Positions 1 through 9,591 are shown, numbered from the stretch's first letter. The stretch: DNA of 64,000 nucleotides from Burkholderiaceae bacterium (GCA_919902775.1 CAKKRJ010000008.1:83810-147809); one strand, 5' to 3'. A program made the numbers and translations. The notes: generated by a model from the letters alone, not told the origin.

Positions 1-101
1 TGGTGTCGCTCACAGCACAGCCGCTGAGCCAGCACCGACCCCACACCAGATTTGACAGCCACGCCCGCCCCAGCAAGCCACCCCGTGGGCCTTGGGGCTG
101 A

Positions 102-1163
<1,062 letters not shown>

Positions 1164-1242
1164 CGCCAGCTTTTGGCTGTTCAGCGGTCCAAGAGCCAGC
1201 TCTTGCCCACCTGAATCCGGCGCCCAAGTTCACACCTCTTCC

Positions 1243-2184
1243 ATGGCTCTGGATACCCTTGAACGCAGTGCCCCGCCGATTTTTCGGCAGGGCTTGTCTG
1301 CCACCTCCAAACTGGTGCTGTTGGCGTTGCTGTCTATTTTGCTGATGGCTTCAGACCACCGGTTCCTGATCTCCCAACCGCTGCGTTCGGGCATTGCCAT
1401 CGTGCTGTCGCCCTTGCAGTGGCTGTCGTTGCAGCCTGCCCGTGCGGTCAGCGCCATGGGGCAATATTTTGGCAATCTGGAGGCGGCCCAGGATGCCGCG
1501 CAAAACTTCCAGACCCGTACCGTGGCACAAGCCCAGCGCTTGCAACAAGTGGAACAGTTGACGCAAGAAAACGCCCAATTGCGGCAGCTGCTGGAGTTGC
1601 GTGCACAAATCGCCGGGCCTTCCCGCGCGGTGGAAGTGCTGTACGACACCGCCGACCCTTATACCGACCGCATCGTCGTGGACCGTGGGCAAATCGGGGG
1701 CCTTGTGCAAGGCTCGGCGGTCATCGACGTGGCCGGTGTGGTGGGGCAAGTCACGCGCGTGTACCCCCTGGTCAGCGAGGTGACGCTGCTCACCGACCGC
1801 AACCAGAGCATTCCGGTCATGAACGCCCGTACCGGCAGCCGCCATGTGGCGGTGGGCGATCCGAACATGCAGGGCGGGGCGCTGGAGTTGAAGTTTGTAC
1901 CGTCTGCGACCGACATCAAACAAGGTGATTTGCTCACCACCAGTGGCATTGACGGCGTGTATCCGGCGGGTTTGCATGTGGGCACGGTGAGTCAGATTGA
2001 CCGCCGGGTGGACTCCTCGTTTGCGCGGGTACATGCCACCCCGGCGGCCCAACCAAGAGGGCGGCATTTGCTGGTGCTGATGCCGATCAAGGACTGGCCC
2101 GTTGCGCCAGAGCCGCCACCCGAGTCCAAGCGCCCGGGCAAAAGCCGGGCATCGGCTGGCGCTTCAGCAGGAGCCAAACCATGA
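1243..2184 (+). CDS. mreC: Rod shape-determining protein MreC
   Basis: Bitopic inner-membrane protein that scaffolds MreB, MreD and the PBP2/RodA synthase. I chose the ATG at 1243 (N-terminus MALDTLERSAPP, 313 aa); an in-frame reading upstream of it overlaps mreB and lacks MreC character. One N-terminal membrane helix (LVLLALLSILLMA) is followed by a coiled-coil region rich in Gln/Leu (about residues 80-125) and a beta-rich periplasmic domain. The Pro/Ala/Lys-rich tail is typically variable. It overlaps mreD by 4 bases, so the two are translationally coupled. Confidence 0.93.
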   Translation: MALDTLERSAPPIFRQGLSATSKLVLLALLSILLMASDHRFLISQPLRSGIAIVLSPLQWLSLQPARAVSAMGQYFGNLEAAQDAAQNFQTRTVAQAQRLQQVEQLTQENAQLRQLLELRAQIAGPSRAVEVLYDTADPYTDRIVVDRGQIGGLVQGSAVIDVAGVVGQVTRVYPLVSEVTLLTDRNQSIPVMNARTGSRHVAVGDPNMQGGALELKFVPSATDIKQGDLLTTSGIDGVYPAGLHVGTVSQIDRRVDSSFARVHATPAAQPRGRHLLVLMPIKDWPVAPEPPPESKRPGKSRASAGASAGAKP

Positions 2185-2702
2185 TCATGCCCGCAGGTCG
2201 GCCACTGTTGTTGCCTGCCAACCCCCGTTTCATTGCCATGACGGTGGTGGTGGGCCTGTTGTTGAACATGTCGCTGGGCCTGCTGGGCTGGCGTTGGTTG
2301 CCCGATGTGCTGGCCATCGTGGTGGTGTTCTGGAATGTGTACCAGCCCCGGCGTGTGGGCGTGGTGCTGGCCTTTGTGCTGGGTTTGGCCATGGATGTGC
2401 ATGAGTCGGCCTTGCTGGGTCAAAACGCCTTGTCTTACGTGGTGCTCAGCAGCATGGCGCTGGCGGTGCAACGGCGTTTGCTGTGGTTCCCCTTGCGTGA
2501 ACAAGCCTTGCAAATTGTGCCGCTGTTTGTGCTCGCTGCTTTGCTGGAGTGGGCGACTCGCCTGATCGTGCAAGATGCCTGGCCGCATTGGAGTCAGCTG
2601 TTTGCCCCTTTGATGCAAGCGGCCCTGTGGCCGTTGATCGGGGCGCTGTTGCTGGCGCCCCAACGGCGGGCGGTTGACCCTGACAACATCAGGCCGCTTT
2701 GA
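2181..2702 (+). CDS. mreD: Rod shape-determining protein MreD
   Basis: Small polytopic inner-membrane partner of MreC in the elongasome. The 173-residue product is almost entirely hydrophobic with five or six predicted helices, as in the MreD family. Its ATG overlaps the end of mreC, and its stop codon at 2700-2702 lies 2 bases before the mrdA start, so all four genes should be one transcript. Confidence 0.9.
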   Translation: MIMPAGRPLLLPANPRFIAMTVVVGLLLNMSLGLLGWRWLPDVLAIVVVFWNVYQPRRVGVVLAFVLGLAMDVHESALLGQNALSYVVLSSMALAVQRRLLWFPLREQALQIVPLFVLAALLEWATRLIVQDAWPHWSQLFAPLMQAALWPLIGALLLAPQRRAVDPDNIRPL

Positions 2703-2704
2703 CC

Positions 2705-4678
2705 ATGTCACTTGGGCTGACCTCGCTTGCCGAGTTGCGCAATCACCAGGCCGATCTGGACCGGTTTCGCAGCCGCGTGGTCATTGTCCAATTGGTCGTG
2801 CTGGTTTGTTTTGTGCTGGTGGCGGTGCGTTTGTCTTATTTGCAAATTGTGCGCCACGCCGACTTGCTGGAGCAGGCTGAAAACAACCGCACGGCGGTGA
2901 TTCCGACCGTGCCGCCACGCGGCTCGATTCTGGACCGCAACGGCGTGGAGCTGGCCAGCAATTATTCGGCCTACACCCTGGAGATCACGCCTTCCAAAGT
3001 GGCCGATCTGGAGGCCACGATCGATGCACTTGGTGAATTGGTGGAGATCCAGGGCAAGGACCGCCGCCGCTTCAAACGTTTGCGCGAAGAGTCGCGCAGC
3101 TTTGATTCGCTGCCGATCCGCACCCGGTTGAGCGATGAGGAGGTGGCCCGTTTCAGTGCGCAGCGCTATCGGTTCCCGGGCGTTGAAATCAAGGCGCGCT
3201 TGTTCAGGCAATACCCCTATGGGGAGTTGGCCAGCCATGTGGTGGGCTACATCGGACGCATCAATGCCCGTGAAAAAGAACGCATCGAAGACGACGACGA
3301 TGTGGGCAATTACCGGGGCACCGAATACATCGGAAAGCTGGGTGTCGAGCAGCGCTACGAGCGCGAGTTGCATGGCATCACCGGCGTGAACCGGGTTGAG
3401 ACGTCGGCCGGCGGGCGTGCCACCCGCAGCCTGTCCAGCCACCTGGCCACGCCGGGTCAAAACGTGGTCTTGTCGCTCGACATCCACCTGCAAAAAATGG
3501 TCGAAGACCTGTTTGGCAGCCGCCGTGGCGCACTGGTGGCCATGGACCCGCAAACCGGCGAGGTCTTGGCCTTTGTCAGCAAGCCCACGTTCGACCCCAA
3601 CCTGTTTGTCGAAGGCATTGATGTGGAGAGCTGGCAGTCGCTCAATGAGTCGCCCGACAAGCCCTTGCTCAACCGGGCTTTGCGCGGCACCTACCCGCCG
3701 GGCTCCACCTACAAGCCTTTCATGGCGCTGGGCGCGCTGACCACGGGCAAGCGCAGTGCCAGCACCGTGATCAACGATGCGGGTTCGTGGTCGTATGGCG
3801 GCCACACCTTCCGCAGCCACGGCGATGCAGGGCTGGGGCCGGTGGACATGGTGCGCTCCATCGCCTTGTCCAGCAACGTGTATTACTACTCGTTGGCCAA
3901 TGAGATGGGGGTCGACACGATCCACGATTTCATGAAGCCCTTGGGCTTTGGCCAGATCACGGGCATTGATTTGCCCGGCGAGGTGCGTGGGGTGCTGCCC
4001 AGCACCGAGTGGAAGCGCAACTACTACAAAAAACCCGAGCAGAAAAAGTGGTTCGGTGGCGAGACCATTTCCTTGGGCATTGGCCAGGGCTACAACGCTT
4101 TCACCATGGTGCAGCTGGCATCGGCCACCGCCACCATCGCCAACGGCGGGCGCAAATTCGCACCCCGTGTGGTGCGCGCCACGCAAGATGCGCTGACCCA
4201 CGCACAAACGCAGGCCACCACAGCAGAGCCGGTCGATCTGGGTTATGCGCCCGAACACATCGCGGTGGTGCGCAACGGCTTGGTGGGTGTGGTCACCTCA
4301 GGTACATCGGCACAGGTGTTTGCCGGAGCGGGCTACCAAAGCGCGGGCAAAACCGGGACGGCGCAAGCCGTCTCGATCGGTCAGAAAGACAAATACAACG
4401 CGGCCCGATTGGCCGAATACCAGCGCGACCATGCTTTGTACATGGCCTATGCCCCCGCCAGTAACCCCAAGATCGCGCTGGCGGTGGTGGTCGAAAATGC
4501 CGGCTTCGGCGCGGCCTCTGCGGCACCGATTGCCCGGCGTGTTTTTGACTACTGGTTGCTGGACCAATACCCCAGCGAAGAGGACATGGCCGCCACCAAG
4601 AAAGGCCAATCCGGCAGGCCGGTGGGAACACCGCGCGCCAAAAAGGATGTGCCCCTGGAAAGCAACCGGCTCAACTGA
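2705..4678 (+). CDS. mrdA: Penicillin-binding protein 2 (peptidoglycan D,D-transpeptidase)
   Basis: Class B PBP that cross-links peptidoglycan during cell elongation. The ATG at 2705 gives 657 residues with one N-terminal membrane anchor (about residues 25-46). A dimerisation/pedestal domain follows, then the transpeptidase domain with the SxxK nucleophile motif at S334-K337 (PPGSTYKPF), SxN at 389-391 and KTGT from K549. A TTG two codons upstream is the only alternative start. rodA, usually next in this operon, is absent: a repeat hairpin and oppositely oriented genes follow directly. Confidence 0.95.
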   Translation: MSLGLTSLAELRNHQADLDRFRSRVVIVQLVVLVCFVLVAVRLSYLQIVRHADLLEQAENNRTAVIPTVPPRGSILDRNGVELASNYSAYTLEITPSKVADLEATIDALGELVEIQGKDRRRFKRLREESRSFDSLPIRTRLSDEEVARFSAQRYRFPGVEIKARLFRQYPYGELASHVVGYIGRINAREKERIEDDDDVGNYRGTEYIGKLGVEQRYERELHGITGVNRVETSAGGRATRSLSSHLATPGQNVVLSLDIHLQKMVEDLFGSRRGALVAMDPQTGEVLAFVSKPTFDPNLFVEGIDVESWQSLNESPDKPLLNRALRGTYPPGSTYKPFMALGALTTGKRSASTVINDAGSWSYGGHTFRSHGDAGLGPVDMVRSIALSSNVYYYSLANEMGVDTIHDFMKPLGFGQITGIDLPGEVRGVLPSTEWKRNYYKKPEQKKWFGGETISLGIGQGYNAFTMVQLASATATIANGGRKFAPRVVRATQDALTHAQTQATTAEPVDLGYAPEHIAVVRNGLVGVVTSGTSAQVFAGAGYQSAGKTGTAQAVSIGQKDKYNAARLAEYQRDHALYMAYAPASNPKIALAVVVENAGFGAASAAPIARRVFDYWLLDQYPSEEDMAATKKGQSGRPVGTPRAKKDVPLESNRLN

Positions 4679-4696
4679 GGGGCGGTCGTCGCTTTG

Positions 4697-4788
4697 CAGG
4701 GGCGCGCTCCCACAAGGGTTCAGGGTTTTTTGCAGGGTTCGGGGTTTTTGTGGGAGGCCGCCCCTGCGGCCGAAGGCTGTTCTTTCAC
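4697..4788. repeat. REP-like inverted repeat, family 1 (copy A)
   Basis: The left arm CAGGGGCGCGCTCCCACAA (from 4697) and the right arm TTGTGGGAGGCCGCCCCTG (to about 4766) can pair into a long hairpin. They are followed by CGGCCGAAGGCTGTTCTTTC. The same modules recur near 6769-6838 and, in the opposite orientation, at 34331-34390. It sits in the 145-base gap between the convergent mrdA and marC genes and could also act as a transcription stop. Confidence 0.8.
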
Positions 4789-4823
4789 GTCAACTTCAGC
4801 GCTCAGGGCGTGAGTGCACAGGC

Positions 4824-5429
4824 TCAGTGCGGCCAAGTTTGTGCCAGAGACTTCATGCCCCGGATCAGCATCTCGACCGAGATGGACACCAGGATCAGGC
4901 CCATCAAGCGCTCGAAGGCCGAGACCACGCGCAAGCCCACCATCCGCTGCAAGCGTTCGGCCAGCAGCAGCACCACGGCGCAGACCGCCATGGTCACGCT
5001 CAGGGCGGCCACCCATTCCAGCCGGCGCTCGGGGGCCTGACTGACCAGCAGCAACACGGTGGCCATGGCCGAGGGGCCGGCCAAGGCCGGGATGGCCAGG
5101 GGCACGATCAAGGGTTCGGCTTCAGGCATGGGAGAGTCTTGCGCTGGGGGTGGAAAGACCATGCGCAGTGCAATCAGGAACAGCACCACCGCACCGCCAA
5201 TTTGCAAGGACACGTCCGACAGGTTCATCGCCTTCAGGAACGATTGCCCCACAAACATGAAGGCCAGCAGCAGGCCAAACGCGATCAGCACTTCGCGCAC
5301 GATGACGCGGGCACGCCGCTCTGGCGGCACTGCCCGCAAGCTGCTCACAAAAAGCGGGACGTTGCCCAGCGGGTCGGTGATCAGCAACAACAAGATGGTG
5401 GCCGAAGCAAAGCTGTGTTCCATGGCCAT
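4824..5429 (-). CDS. MarC family integral membrane protein
   Basis: Six-helix inner-membrane protein of the MarC/UPF0056 family, whose biochemical role is unsettled despite the historical multiple-antibiotic-resistance name. At 201 residues it has the expected family length, with hydrophobic segments throughout (for example ASATILLLLITDPLGNVPLF near the N-terminus). Its start overlaps the stop of the upstream VOC gene by one base (TGATG), so the two form a small operon. Confidence 0.85.
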   Translation of the reverse strand: MAMEHSFASATILLLLITDPLGNVPLFVSSLRAVPPERRARVIVREVLIAFGLLLAFMFVGQSFLKAMNLSDVSLQIGGAVVLFLIALRMVFPPPAQDSPMPEAEPLIVPLAIPALAGPSAMATVLLLVSQAPERRLEWVAALSVTMAVCAVVLLLAERLQRMVGLRVVSAFERLMGLILVSISVEMLIRGMKSLAQTWPH

Positions 5430-5842
5430 CAGCGCGCGTAAAGCGTGTCCAGGCTGGCAAAGCCCTTCACTTCAATCGGGTTGCCAAACGGGTCCATGAA
5501 GAACATGGTCCATTGCTCGCCCGCTTGCCCTGCAAAGCGCAGATGGGGCTCGAGCACAAAGGCCATGCCCGCGGCTTGCAGGCGGTCGGCCAGGGCCCGC
5601 CAGTCGTCTTTTTGCAAAACCAGACCAAAGTGCGGCATGGGCACCAAGTGGTCGCCCACATGGCCGGTGAGGCTGGTCTTGAACGGCTCGCCCAGGTGCA
5701 GGGAGAGCTGGTGAGAAAAGAAGTCAAAGTCCACCCAGGTGTCGGTGGAGCGGCCTTCTTGGCAACCGAGCAGGCCGCCATAAAAGCGACGCGCCTCTTG
5801 GAGGTCGGTGACGTGAAAAGCAAAATGAAAAAGGCTGCGCAT
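5429..5842 (-). CDS. VOC family (glyoxalase/dioxygenase-fold) protein
   Basis: Vicinal-oxygen-chelate fold protein of about 137 residues. The start FHFAFHVTDLQEARRFYGGL carries the N-terminal metal-site His of the family, with a mid-protein HFGL and the C-terminal DPFGNPIEVK, whose Glu is the typical last ligand. Substrate cannot be told from sequence; such proteins range from glyoxalase I to antibiotic-binding proteins. I prefer the ATG at 5842 (MRSLFHF); in-frame ATGs at 5854 and 5911 would add residues that do not look homologous. Confidence 0.8.
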   Translation of the reverse strand: MRSLFHFAFHVTDLQEARRFYGGLLGCQEGRSTDTWVDFDFFSHQLSLHLGEPFKTSLTGHVGDHLVPMPHFGLVLQKDDWRALADRLQAAGMAFVLEPHLRFAGQAGEQWTMFFMDPFGNPIEVKGFASLDTLYAR

Positions 5843-5929
5843 GCCCGAAAGCATAGCAGCCGTGTCAGCCCCCGCTGCAGCCGCAAGAAGCGGTTGCCGT
5901 GGGGGTGCCAAAACGCCGTTCAGACCGAC

Positions 5930-6304
5930 TCAGACGAGTGTCGGGTCGGCGGCCATGGCGTCGAATTTTTTGAAGTATTGCTTGGCCAATGCGACCAGTT
6001 GGGCGTCCGTTGGGTGATCGGATGCGATGCTGTCAACGATGGTGTCTGCGGTCGATTTTTGGTGGGCTGTGCACCAGTCCTGGAATTCGTTGCGGGCAAG
6101 ACCAGGGCCTGTCAGCAGCACTTCGCGTGTGCCGTTCAGGGCATTGGCCACATCGGCAAAAAAGGCGGCGGTGTCGCCGGTCTTGCCTTGGTGTTTGTGG
6201 TGGCTGCGCGACCGGATGCGTTGGGCTTCGACATGCGCACGGTCAAACATGACGACATGGGCTTCGTGGTGGTCCATCCAGACGACGGCGTGGAAAGTGC
6301 TCAT
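5930..6304 (-). CDS. Small eRF1/Pelota-like protein ('translational machinery protein' family)
   Basis: 124-residue soluble protein starting MSTFHAVVWMDHHEAHVVMF, with a SHHKHQGK segment and a GPGLARNEFQDW motif. Burkholderiales proteins of this kind carry the uninformative name 'translational machinery protein', because their fold resembles the central domain of eukaryotic release factor eRF1/Pelota. I recognise the family from its characteristic start and GPG motif; no function is established. It stands just downstream of a DksA-type gene on the same strand, which could make a stress-related pair. Confidence 0.65.
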   Translation of the reverse strand: MSTFHAVVWMDHHEAHVVMFDRAHVEAQRIRSRSHHKHQGKTGDTAAFFADVANALNGTREVLLTGPGLARNEFQDWCTAHQKSTADTIVDSIASDHPTDAQLVALAKQYFKKFDAMAADPTLV

Positions 6305-6325
6305 AAGACTCCTTGGGTAAAAAAA

Positions 6326-6709
6326 TCAACGGTGTTGCTCGGCCAACGCCTGGCAATCGATGCAGCGCTTGGCGGTGGGGTAGGCGTTGAGCCGGGCGAG
6401 TGGGATGGTGACGCCGCAGTCGGTGCATTGACCGTAGCTGCCCGCCTGGATGCGTTCGAGTGCGGCTTCGATGTCGCCCAACTCGGCAGTTTCGAATTCG
6501 TTCATGGCGAATTCGGTTTGCCGTTCGGTCTGCAGCTGGGCGCGTGATTGGAAGCGGTTGTCAAAGTGGTCGGCCGCCATGTCGGCGCGCGAGACCACGC
6601 CGCCGCGCTCGTAGGCGATGCGCTCCAGCAACTGTGCGCGCGCCTGGATCAGCTGCGCCTTGAAAACCTCTTGCGAGGATGCTTGTGTGGCGTTGGGTGT
6701 AGTGCTCAT
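6326..6709 (-). CDS. TraR/DksA family zinc-finger protein
   Basis: 127-residue protein with a charged helical coiled coil and a C-terminal four-cysteine zinc finger, CTDCG...CIDC. Family members bind the RNA polymerase secondary channel and tune transcription, often together with ppGpp. The finger has both CxxC pairs intact. The start is the ATG at 6709 (MSTTPNATQ); an upstream in-frame extension looks non-coding. It is shorter than canonical DksA (about 150 aa) and may be an accessory paralogue rather than the housekeeping gene. Confidence 0.85.
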   Translation of the reverse strand: MSTTPNATQASSQEVFKAQLIQARAQLLERIAYERGGVVSRADMAADHFDNRFQSRAQLQTERQTEFAMNEFETAELGDIEAALERIQAGSYGQCTDCGVTIPLARLNAYPTAKRCIDCQALAEQHR

Positions 6710-6768
6710 GGTTTCATCATGGCACTGCCTTGGGGGGCTGGCGTTGATGCAAGTCAACGGGCATTCGC

Positions 6769-6838
6769 GCACGGGGGCGCGCTCACACAGCGCTCGGTTT
6801 TTTGTGGGAGGCCGCCTCTGCGGCCGAAGGCTGTTTTT
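6769..6838. repeat. REP-like inverted repeat, family 1 (copy B)
   Basis: Second copy of the GGGGCGCGCTC...TTTTTTGTGGGAGGCCGCC hairpin followed by TGCGGCCGAAGGCTGTT and a T run. It lies in the 262-base gap between the DksA-like and GST genes (both minus strand). Apart from this and the 12-bp repeats further on, I see nothing in the gap. Confidence 0.75.
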
Positions 6839-6944
6839 TTCAGTTAATGCTGCCGTGTGTGATCAGCGCCAGGCGTTTGACCTGCATCAACCGGAAGGCG
6901 TGGCGAGCGGCCCGGGCGGCCTTCCCTTGGACCGCATCACCTGG

Positions 6945-6992
6945 GCATCAGGCTCTGTGTCAGGCCCTGCATCAGGCCTTGGATCGGGCCCG
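6945..6992. repeat. Imperfect 12-bp tandem repeat (about four units)
   Basis: Units GCATCAGGCTCT, GTGTCAGGCCCT, GCATCAGGCCTT and GGATCGGGCCCG lie head to tail. The third unit contains the stop codon of the GST gene, so unit gain or loss would change its C-terminus. It looks like a small minisatellite. Confidence 0.6.
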
Positions 6993-7622
6993 TGCCAGCA
7001 TCAGCTCGGTGTTGACTTTGCGCTCGGCGTTGACCTGTTGCAGGGTGGGGCGTTCGTTCATGCGCTTGAGGTAATCGCGCACCGGCAAGTCGGCCAGAAA
7101 GTCGCGCCCGTAAACAATTTTGGTGGCGCTCGAGACCAGCGGCAAATGCACCACCGCCGCGCAGTCGGCCAGCGTCAGGCTGTCGCCGAACAGGTAGGGA
7201 TTGAATTGGGCCAGTTGGGCCAAGGCGGCCACGTTTTTTTCGAGCTGAATGGCGGTTTTTTCTTTCGCGCCGTCGCTGATCTTGCCACCAAAAAAGGCCT
7301 GGGGGTACAGGTTGCGGGCCACCAGTTCCAGATGCAATTCCAGAAAAGTCACCAGCTCGCGCACCTTGGCCGCTGCAAACGGGTCGGCGGGCAGCAAGGG
7401 GTGCTGTGGGTACTGCTGTTCGATGTACTCCATGATCACGCCCGACTCGCACAGCGGGCCTTGCGCGGTCTTGATGTAGGGCACTTTGCCCAAGGGGCTG
7501 GCTGCGGCATCGGTCTGCCCCAGCCAGGCCAGCTCTTCGGTGAAGGGCACCCCTTTTTCGAGCAGGGCGAATTTCACCTTGTTGTAGTAGTTGCTGGCGG
7601 CAAAGCCACAGAGTGTGAGCAT
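6972..7622 (-). CDS. Glutathione S-transferase family protein
   Basis: 216-residue protein starting MLTLCGFAASNYYNKVKFAL, a thioredoxin-fold N-terminal GSH-binding domain, then KVPYIKT and ESGVIMEYIEQQ, the usual cis-Pro and Glu/Ser glutathione-binding signatures. A helical C-terminal domain follows. The ATG at 7622 begins the clear homology; a longer in-frame reading runs into the ABC gene. It lies 20 bases downstream of the ABC ATPase on the same strand and may share the sigma-54 transcript starting near 9398. Its substrate is unknown. Confidence 0.85.
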   Translation of the reverse strand: MLTLCGFAASNYYNKVKFALLEKGVPFTEELAWLGQTDAAASPLGKVPYIKTAQGPLCESGVIMEYIEQQYPQHPLLPADPFAAAKVRELVTFLELHLELVARNLYPQAFFGGKISDGAKEKTAIQLEKNVAALAQLAQFNPYLFGDSLTLADCAAVVHLPLVSSATKIVYGRDFLADLPVRDYLKRMNERPTLQQVNAERKVNTELMLARARSKA

Positions 7623-7642
7623 GGTGCGTTCCTCAGTCGGGA

Positions 7643-8374
7643 TCAGTGGCGTGTCAAGTGCAAGAAGGCGGCTTGCACGCTGGTCTGTTGGGTGTCGGAC
7701 AACAGGTCGGTCACGCGACCTGCGTGGCGCATGATACCTTTGTGTAACACCACCACACGGTCGGCTTGCTCCACCTCTTCGACCAGGTGCGTGGCCCACA
7801 GCGTGGCGACACCTTGTTCGCGTTGCAGGTCATGCACCGCTTGCAGCAACTGCATCCGCGAGGCCGGGTCCAGGCCCACGGTGGCCTCGTCCATCAAAAG
7901 CACGGCAGGACGGTGCAGCAAGGCGCGCACCAGCTCGATCTTGCGCCGATTGCCGCCGGACAGGGTTCGGCAAGGCTGGTTCAGGTGGGCCATCAGACCC
8001 AGGCGTTCCAGACCGGCATGGATGCGGTCATTGGCCACCGCGCGAGGCAGGCCGTGCAGGTCGGTGTGAAAGCGCAGGTTGGTCTGCACACTCAAGTCCA
8101 GGTCCAGTGCCGGTTGCTGAAACACCACGCCCAGGTGGGCCAGTGCCCTGGGGGCCGCTGTGCGCAAGTCGTGGCCCATGATGTGGATGCTGCCGCTGTC
8201 GGGTGTAAACAGGCCGGTCAGCAATTGCATCAGGGTGGACTTGCCCGCGCCGTTGGGCCCCAGCAGGGCCACCCGTTCGCCCGGGACCAGGCTCAGGTTC
8301 AGGCCAGCCAAGGCCACATGGCCCTGGTACGCCTTGTTCAGGGATTGCGCTTGCAGGGGCAGGGCGGTGGGCAT
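7643..8374 (-). CDS. PQQ-associated ABC transporter ATP-binding protein
   Basis: 243-residue ABC ATPase with Walker A GPNGAGKST, signature LSGGNRRKIELVRAL, Walker B VLLMDEAT and a switch His in ATHLVEE. It resembles the ATPase associated with PQQ-dependent alcohol catabolism loci. Its likely permease and periplasmic partner are encoded divergently at 10596-12625, so the transporter is split across the shared regulatory region at 9.4-9.6 kb. The substrate is unknown; roles in cofactor or metal handling have been suggested for the family. It starts 23 bases after the binding-protein gene upstream of it. Confidence 0.85.
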   Translation of the reverse strand: MPTALPLQAQSLNKAYQGHVALAGLNLSLVPGERVALLGPNGAGKSTLMQLLTGLFTPDSGSIHIMGHDLRTAAPRALAHLGVVFQQPALDLDLSVQTNLRFHTDLHGLPRAVANDRIHAGLERLGLMAHLNQPCRTLSGGNRRKIELVRALLHRPAVLLMDEATVGLDPASRMQLLQAVHDLQREQGVATLWATHLVEEVEQADRVVVLHKGIMRHAGRVTDLLSDTQQTSVQAAFLHLTRH

Positions 8375-8397
8375 GGGGGCTTTCGTGGGGCGGTGGC

Positions 8398-9396
8398 TTA
8401 CTCGGCCAGCAGTTTCATGCGTTGCAGCAGCTTGCGCTCGCGCTGGCTGCTCTGGACCAGCATCTGGTGGTAGGCGGTGCTGTCCAGGTAGCTGGCCTCC
8501 TGGTCGTAGCGCTGCAGCTCGGCCAGGTGGCGCGGACTGAACATGGCGGCCTTGAAGGCGTCGTGCAGCAGGGCCAGCACGGCAGGCGGTGTGCCTGCCG
8601 GAGCCGCCAAGCCCCAGGGCGAGTGGTAAACCGCTTGGGCAAATCCCAACTCCTTCATGGTGGGCACCTGCGGCCAGCGCGCACTGCGCTGTTCGCTGAA
8701 CACGGCCAGCAGGCGCAGCTTGCCTTGTTCGACCCAAGGGGCAAAGCCGGTCGAGTTCATGCCGGCCATGATGTTGCCGCTGGCCAGGGCCAGCATCTGG
8801 TCGGTGGTGCCCTTGAAGGGCACATGCGTGTACAGGATGTTTTGGGCGCCCAGCAGGTCTTCCATCGCCAGGTGGGGGGTGGAGCCCATGCCGGTGGAAC
8901 CCAGCATGAGTTCACTGGGATGTGTGCGGGCCCATTCCAGCAGGTCTTGCACTTTTTGCCAGGGGCTTTGGGTGGGCACCAACAGGCCAAAGGTGGTGCC
9001 CGAAATCTGGAGGATGGCACTCAGATCGGTCAGCGGGTCCCAGGGCACTTTGTTCATCAACGCATGGCGCAGCACCGGCAAGGGCAGTTGGCCAATGGTG
9101 TGGCCGTCGGGCGTGGCGGCCTTGAGCAGTGGGGCCACCATCGTGCCCGCAGCGCCCGGGCGGTTGATCACCACCACCGGTTGTCCCAGCCGGTGCCCCG
9201 CCTCTTCGGCCAGCACCCGGATGCTCAGGTCGGTGCCGCCGCCTGCAGGCCAGGGCACGATGAGTTGGATCGGCTTTTGGGGCCAGCCGTTCTGGGCCCG
9301 CGCCCACAGGGGCAAGGCCGACAGGCCGAGGGCCGCGGTGTGTTTCAACCATTGGCGGCGTGCCAGCGAGGGGGTGGGTTTTCGCAAGGACATCAT
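8398..9396 (-). CDS. Tripartite tricarboxylate transporter (Bug) family substrate-binding protein
   Basis: Periplasmic binding protein of the Bug family, abundant in Burkholderiales, about 332 residues. A twin-arginine-like leader (RRQWLKHTAALGLSALPLWA) ends before WPQKPIQLIVPWPAGGGTD, the diagnostic Bug N-terminus; VINRPGAAGT and GSTGMGSTPHLAME follow. TctA/TctB membrane subunits are not nearby, as is usual for orphan Bug proteins. Two adjacent ATG codons (9396 and 9393) are candidates. The predicted sigma-54 transcript would begin only 2-5 bases before them, so translation may be almost leaderless. Confidence 0.85.
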   Translation of the reverse strand: MMSLRKPTPSLARRQWLKHTAALGLSALPLWARAQNGWPQKPIQLIVPWPAGGGTDLSIRVLAEEAGHRLGQPVVVINRPGAAGTMVAPLLKAATPDGHTIGQLPLPVLRHALMNKVPWDPLTDLSAILQISGTTFGLLVPTQSPWQKVQDLLEWARTHPSELMLGSTGMGSTPHLAMEDLLGAQNILYTHVPFKGTTDQMLALASGNIMAGMNSTGFAPWVEQGKLRLLAVFSEQRSARWPQVPTMKELGFAQAVYHSPWGLAAPAGTPPAVLALLHDAFKAAMFSPRHLAELQRYDQEASYLDSTAYHQMLVQSSQRERKLLQRMKLLAE

Positions 9397-9408
9397 GCAA
9401 GGCTGGTT

Positions 9409-9424
9409 AGCAAAATGCACGCCA
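9409..9424 (-). promoter_or_regulatory. Sigma-54 promoter for the Bug-ABC-GST genes
   Basis: On the minus strand the sequence reads TGGCGTG-CATT-TTGCT, one mismatch from TGGCACG-N4-TTGCT, with correct GG-N10-GC spacing (GG at 9423-9422, GC at 9411-9410). The predicted start is near 9398. Confidence 0.65.
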
Positions 9425-9505
9425 GCGCCGGTCTGGCATGGGGGCTGCTGTTTGTATTGCGGTGTGCCCATGCGTCCAGGTGGTGGTGTGGTGGCGCTTG
9501 GGTGC

Positions 9506-9520
9506 AGGCACAGCTCTTGC
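9506..9520 (+). promoter_or_regulatory. Sigma-54 promoter for the PQQ-associated accessory operon
   Basis: AGGCACA-GCTC-TTGCAA matches the -24/-12 consensus except for the first base; GG at 9507-9508 and GC at 9519-9520. The predicted start is near 9532, giving a 60-base leader to the ATG at 9592. It is back to back with the minus-strand promoter at 9409-9424. Confidence 0.7.
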
Positions 9521-9591
9521 AAAAATGAAAGCAGGGTGGGTGGACTGTGTCAAAACGGAACACTCGCCATGCCACTCAGGAGAACGGACCG

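Noticed and set aside
4720..5016. Open frames across the repeat between mrdA and marC
   Set aside because: They read through REP-like hairpins and the reverse of marC with no ribosome site or recognisable protein.
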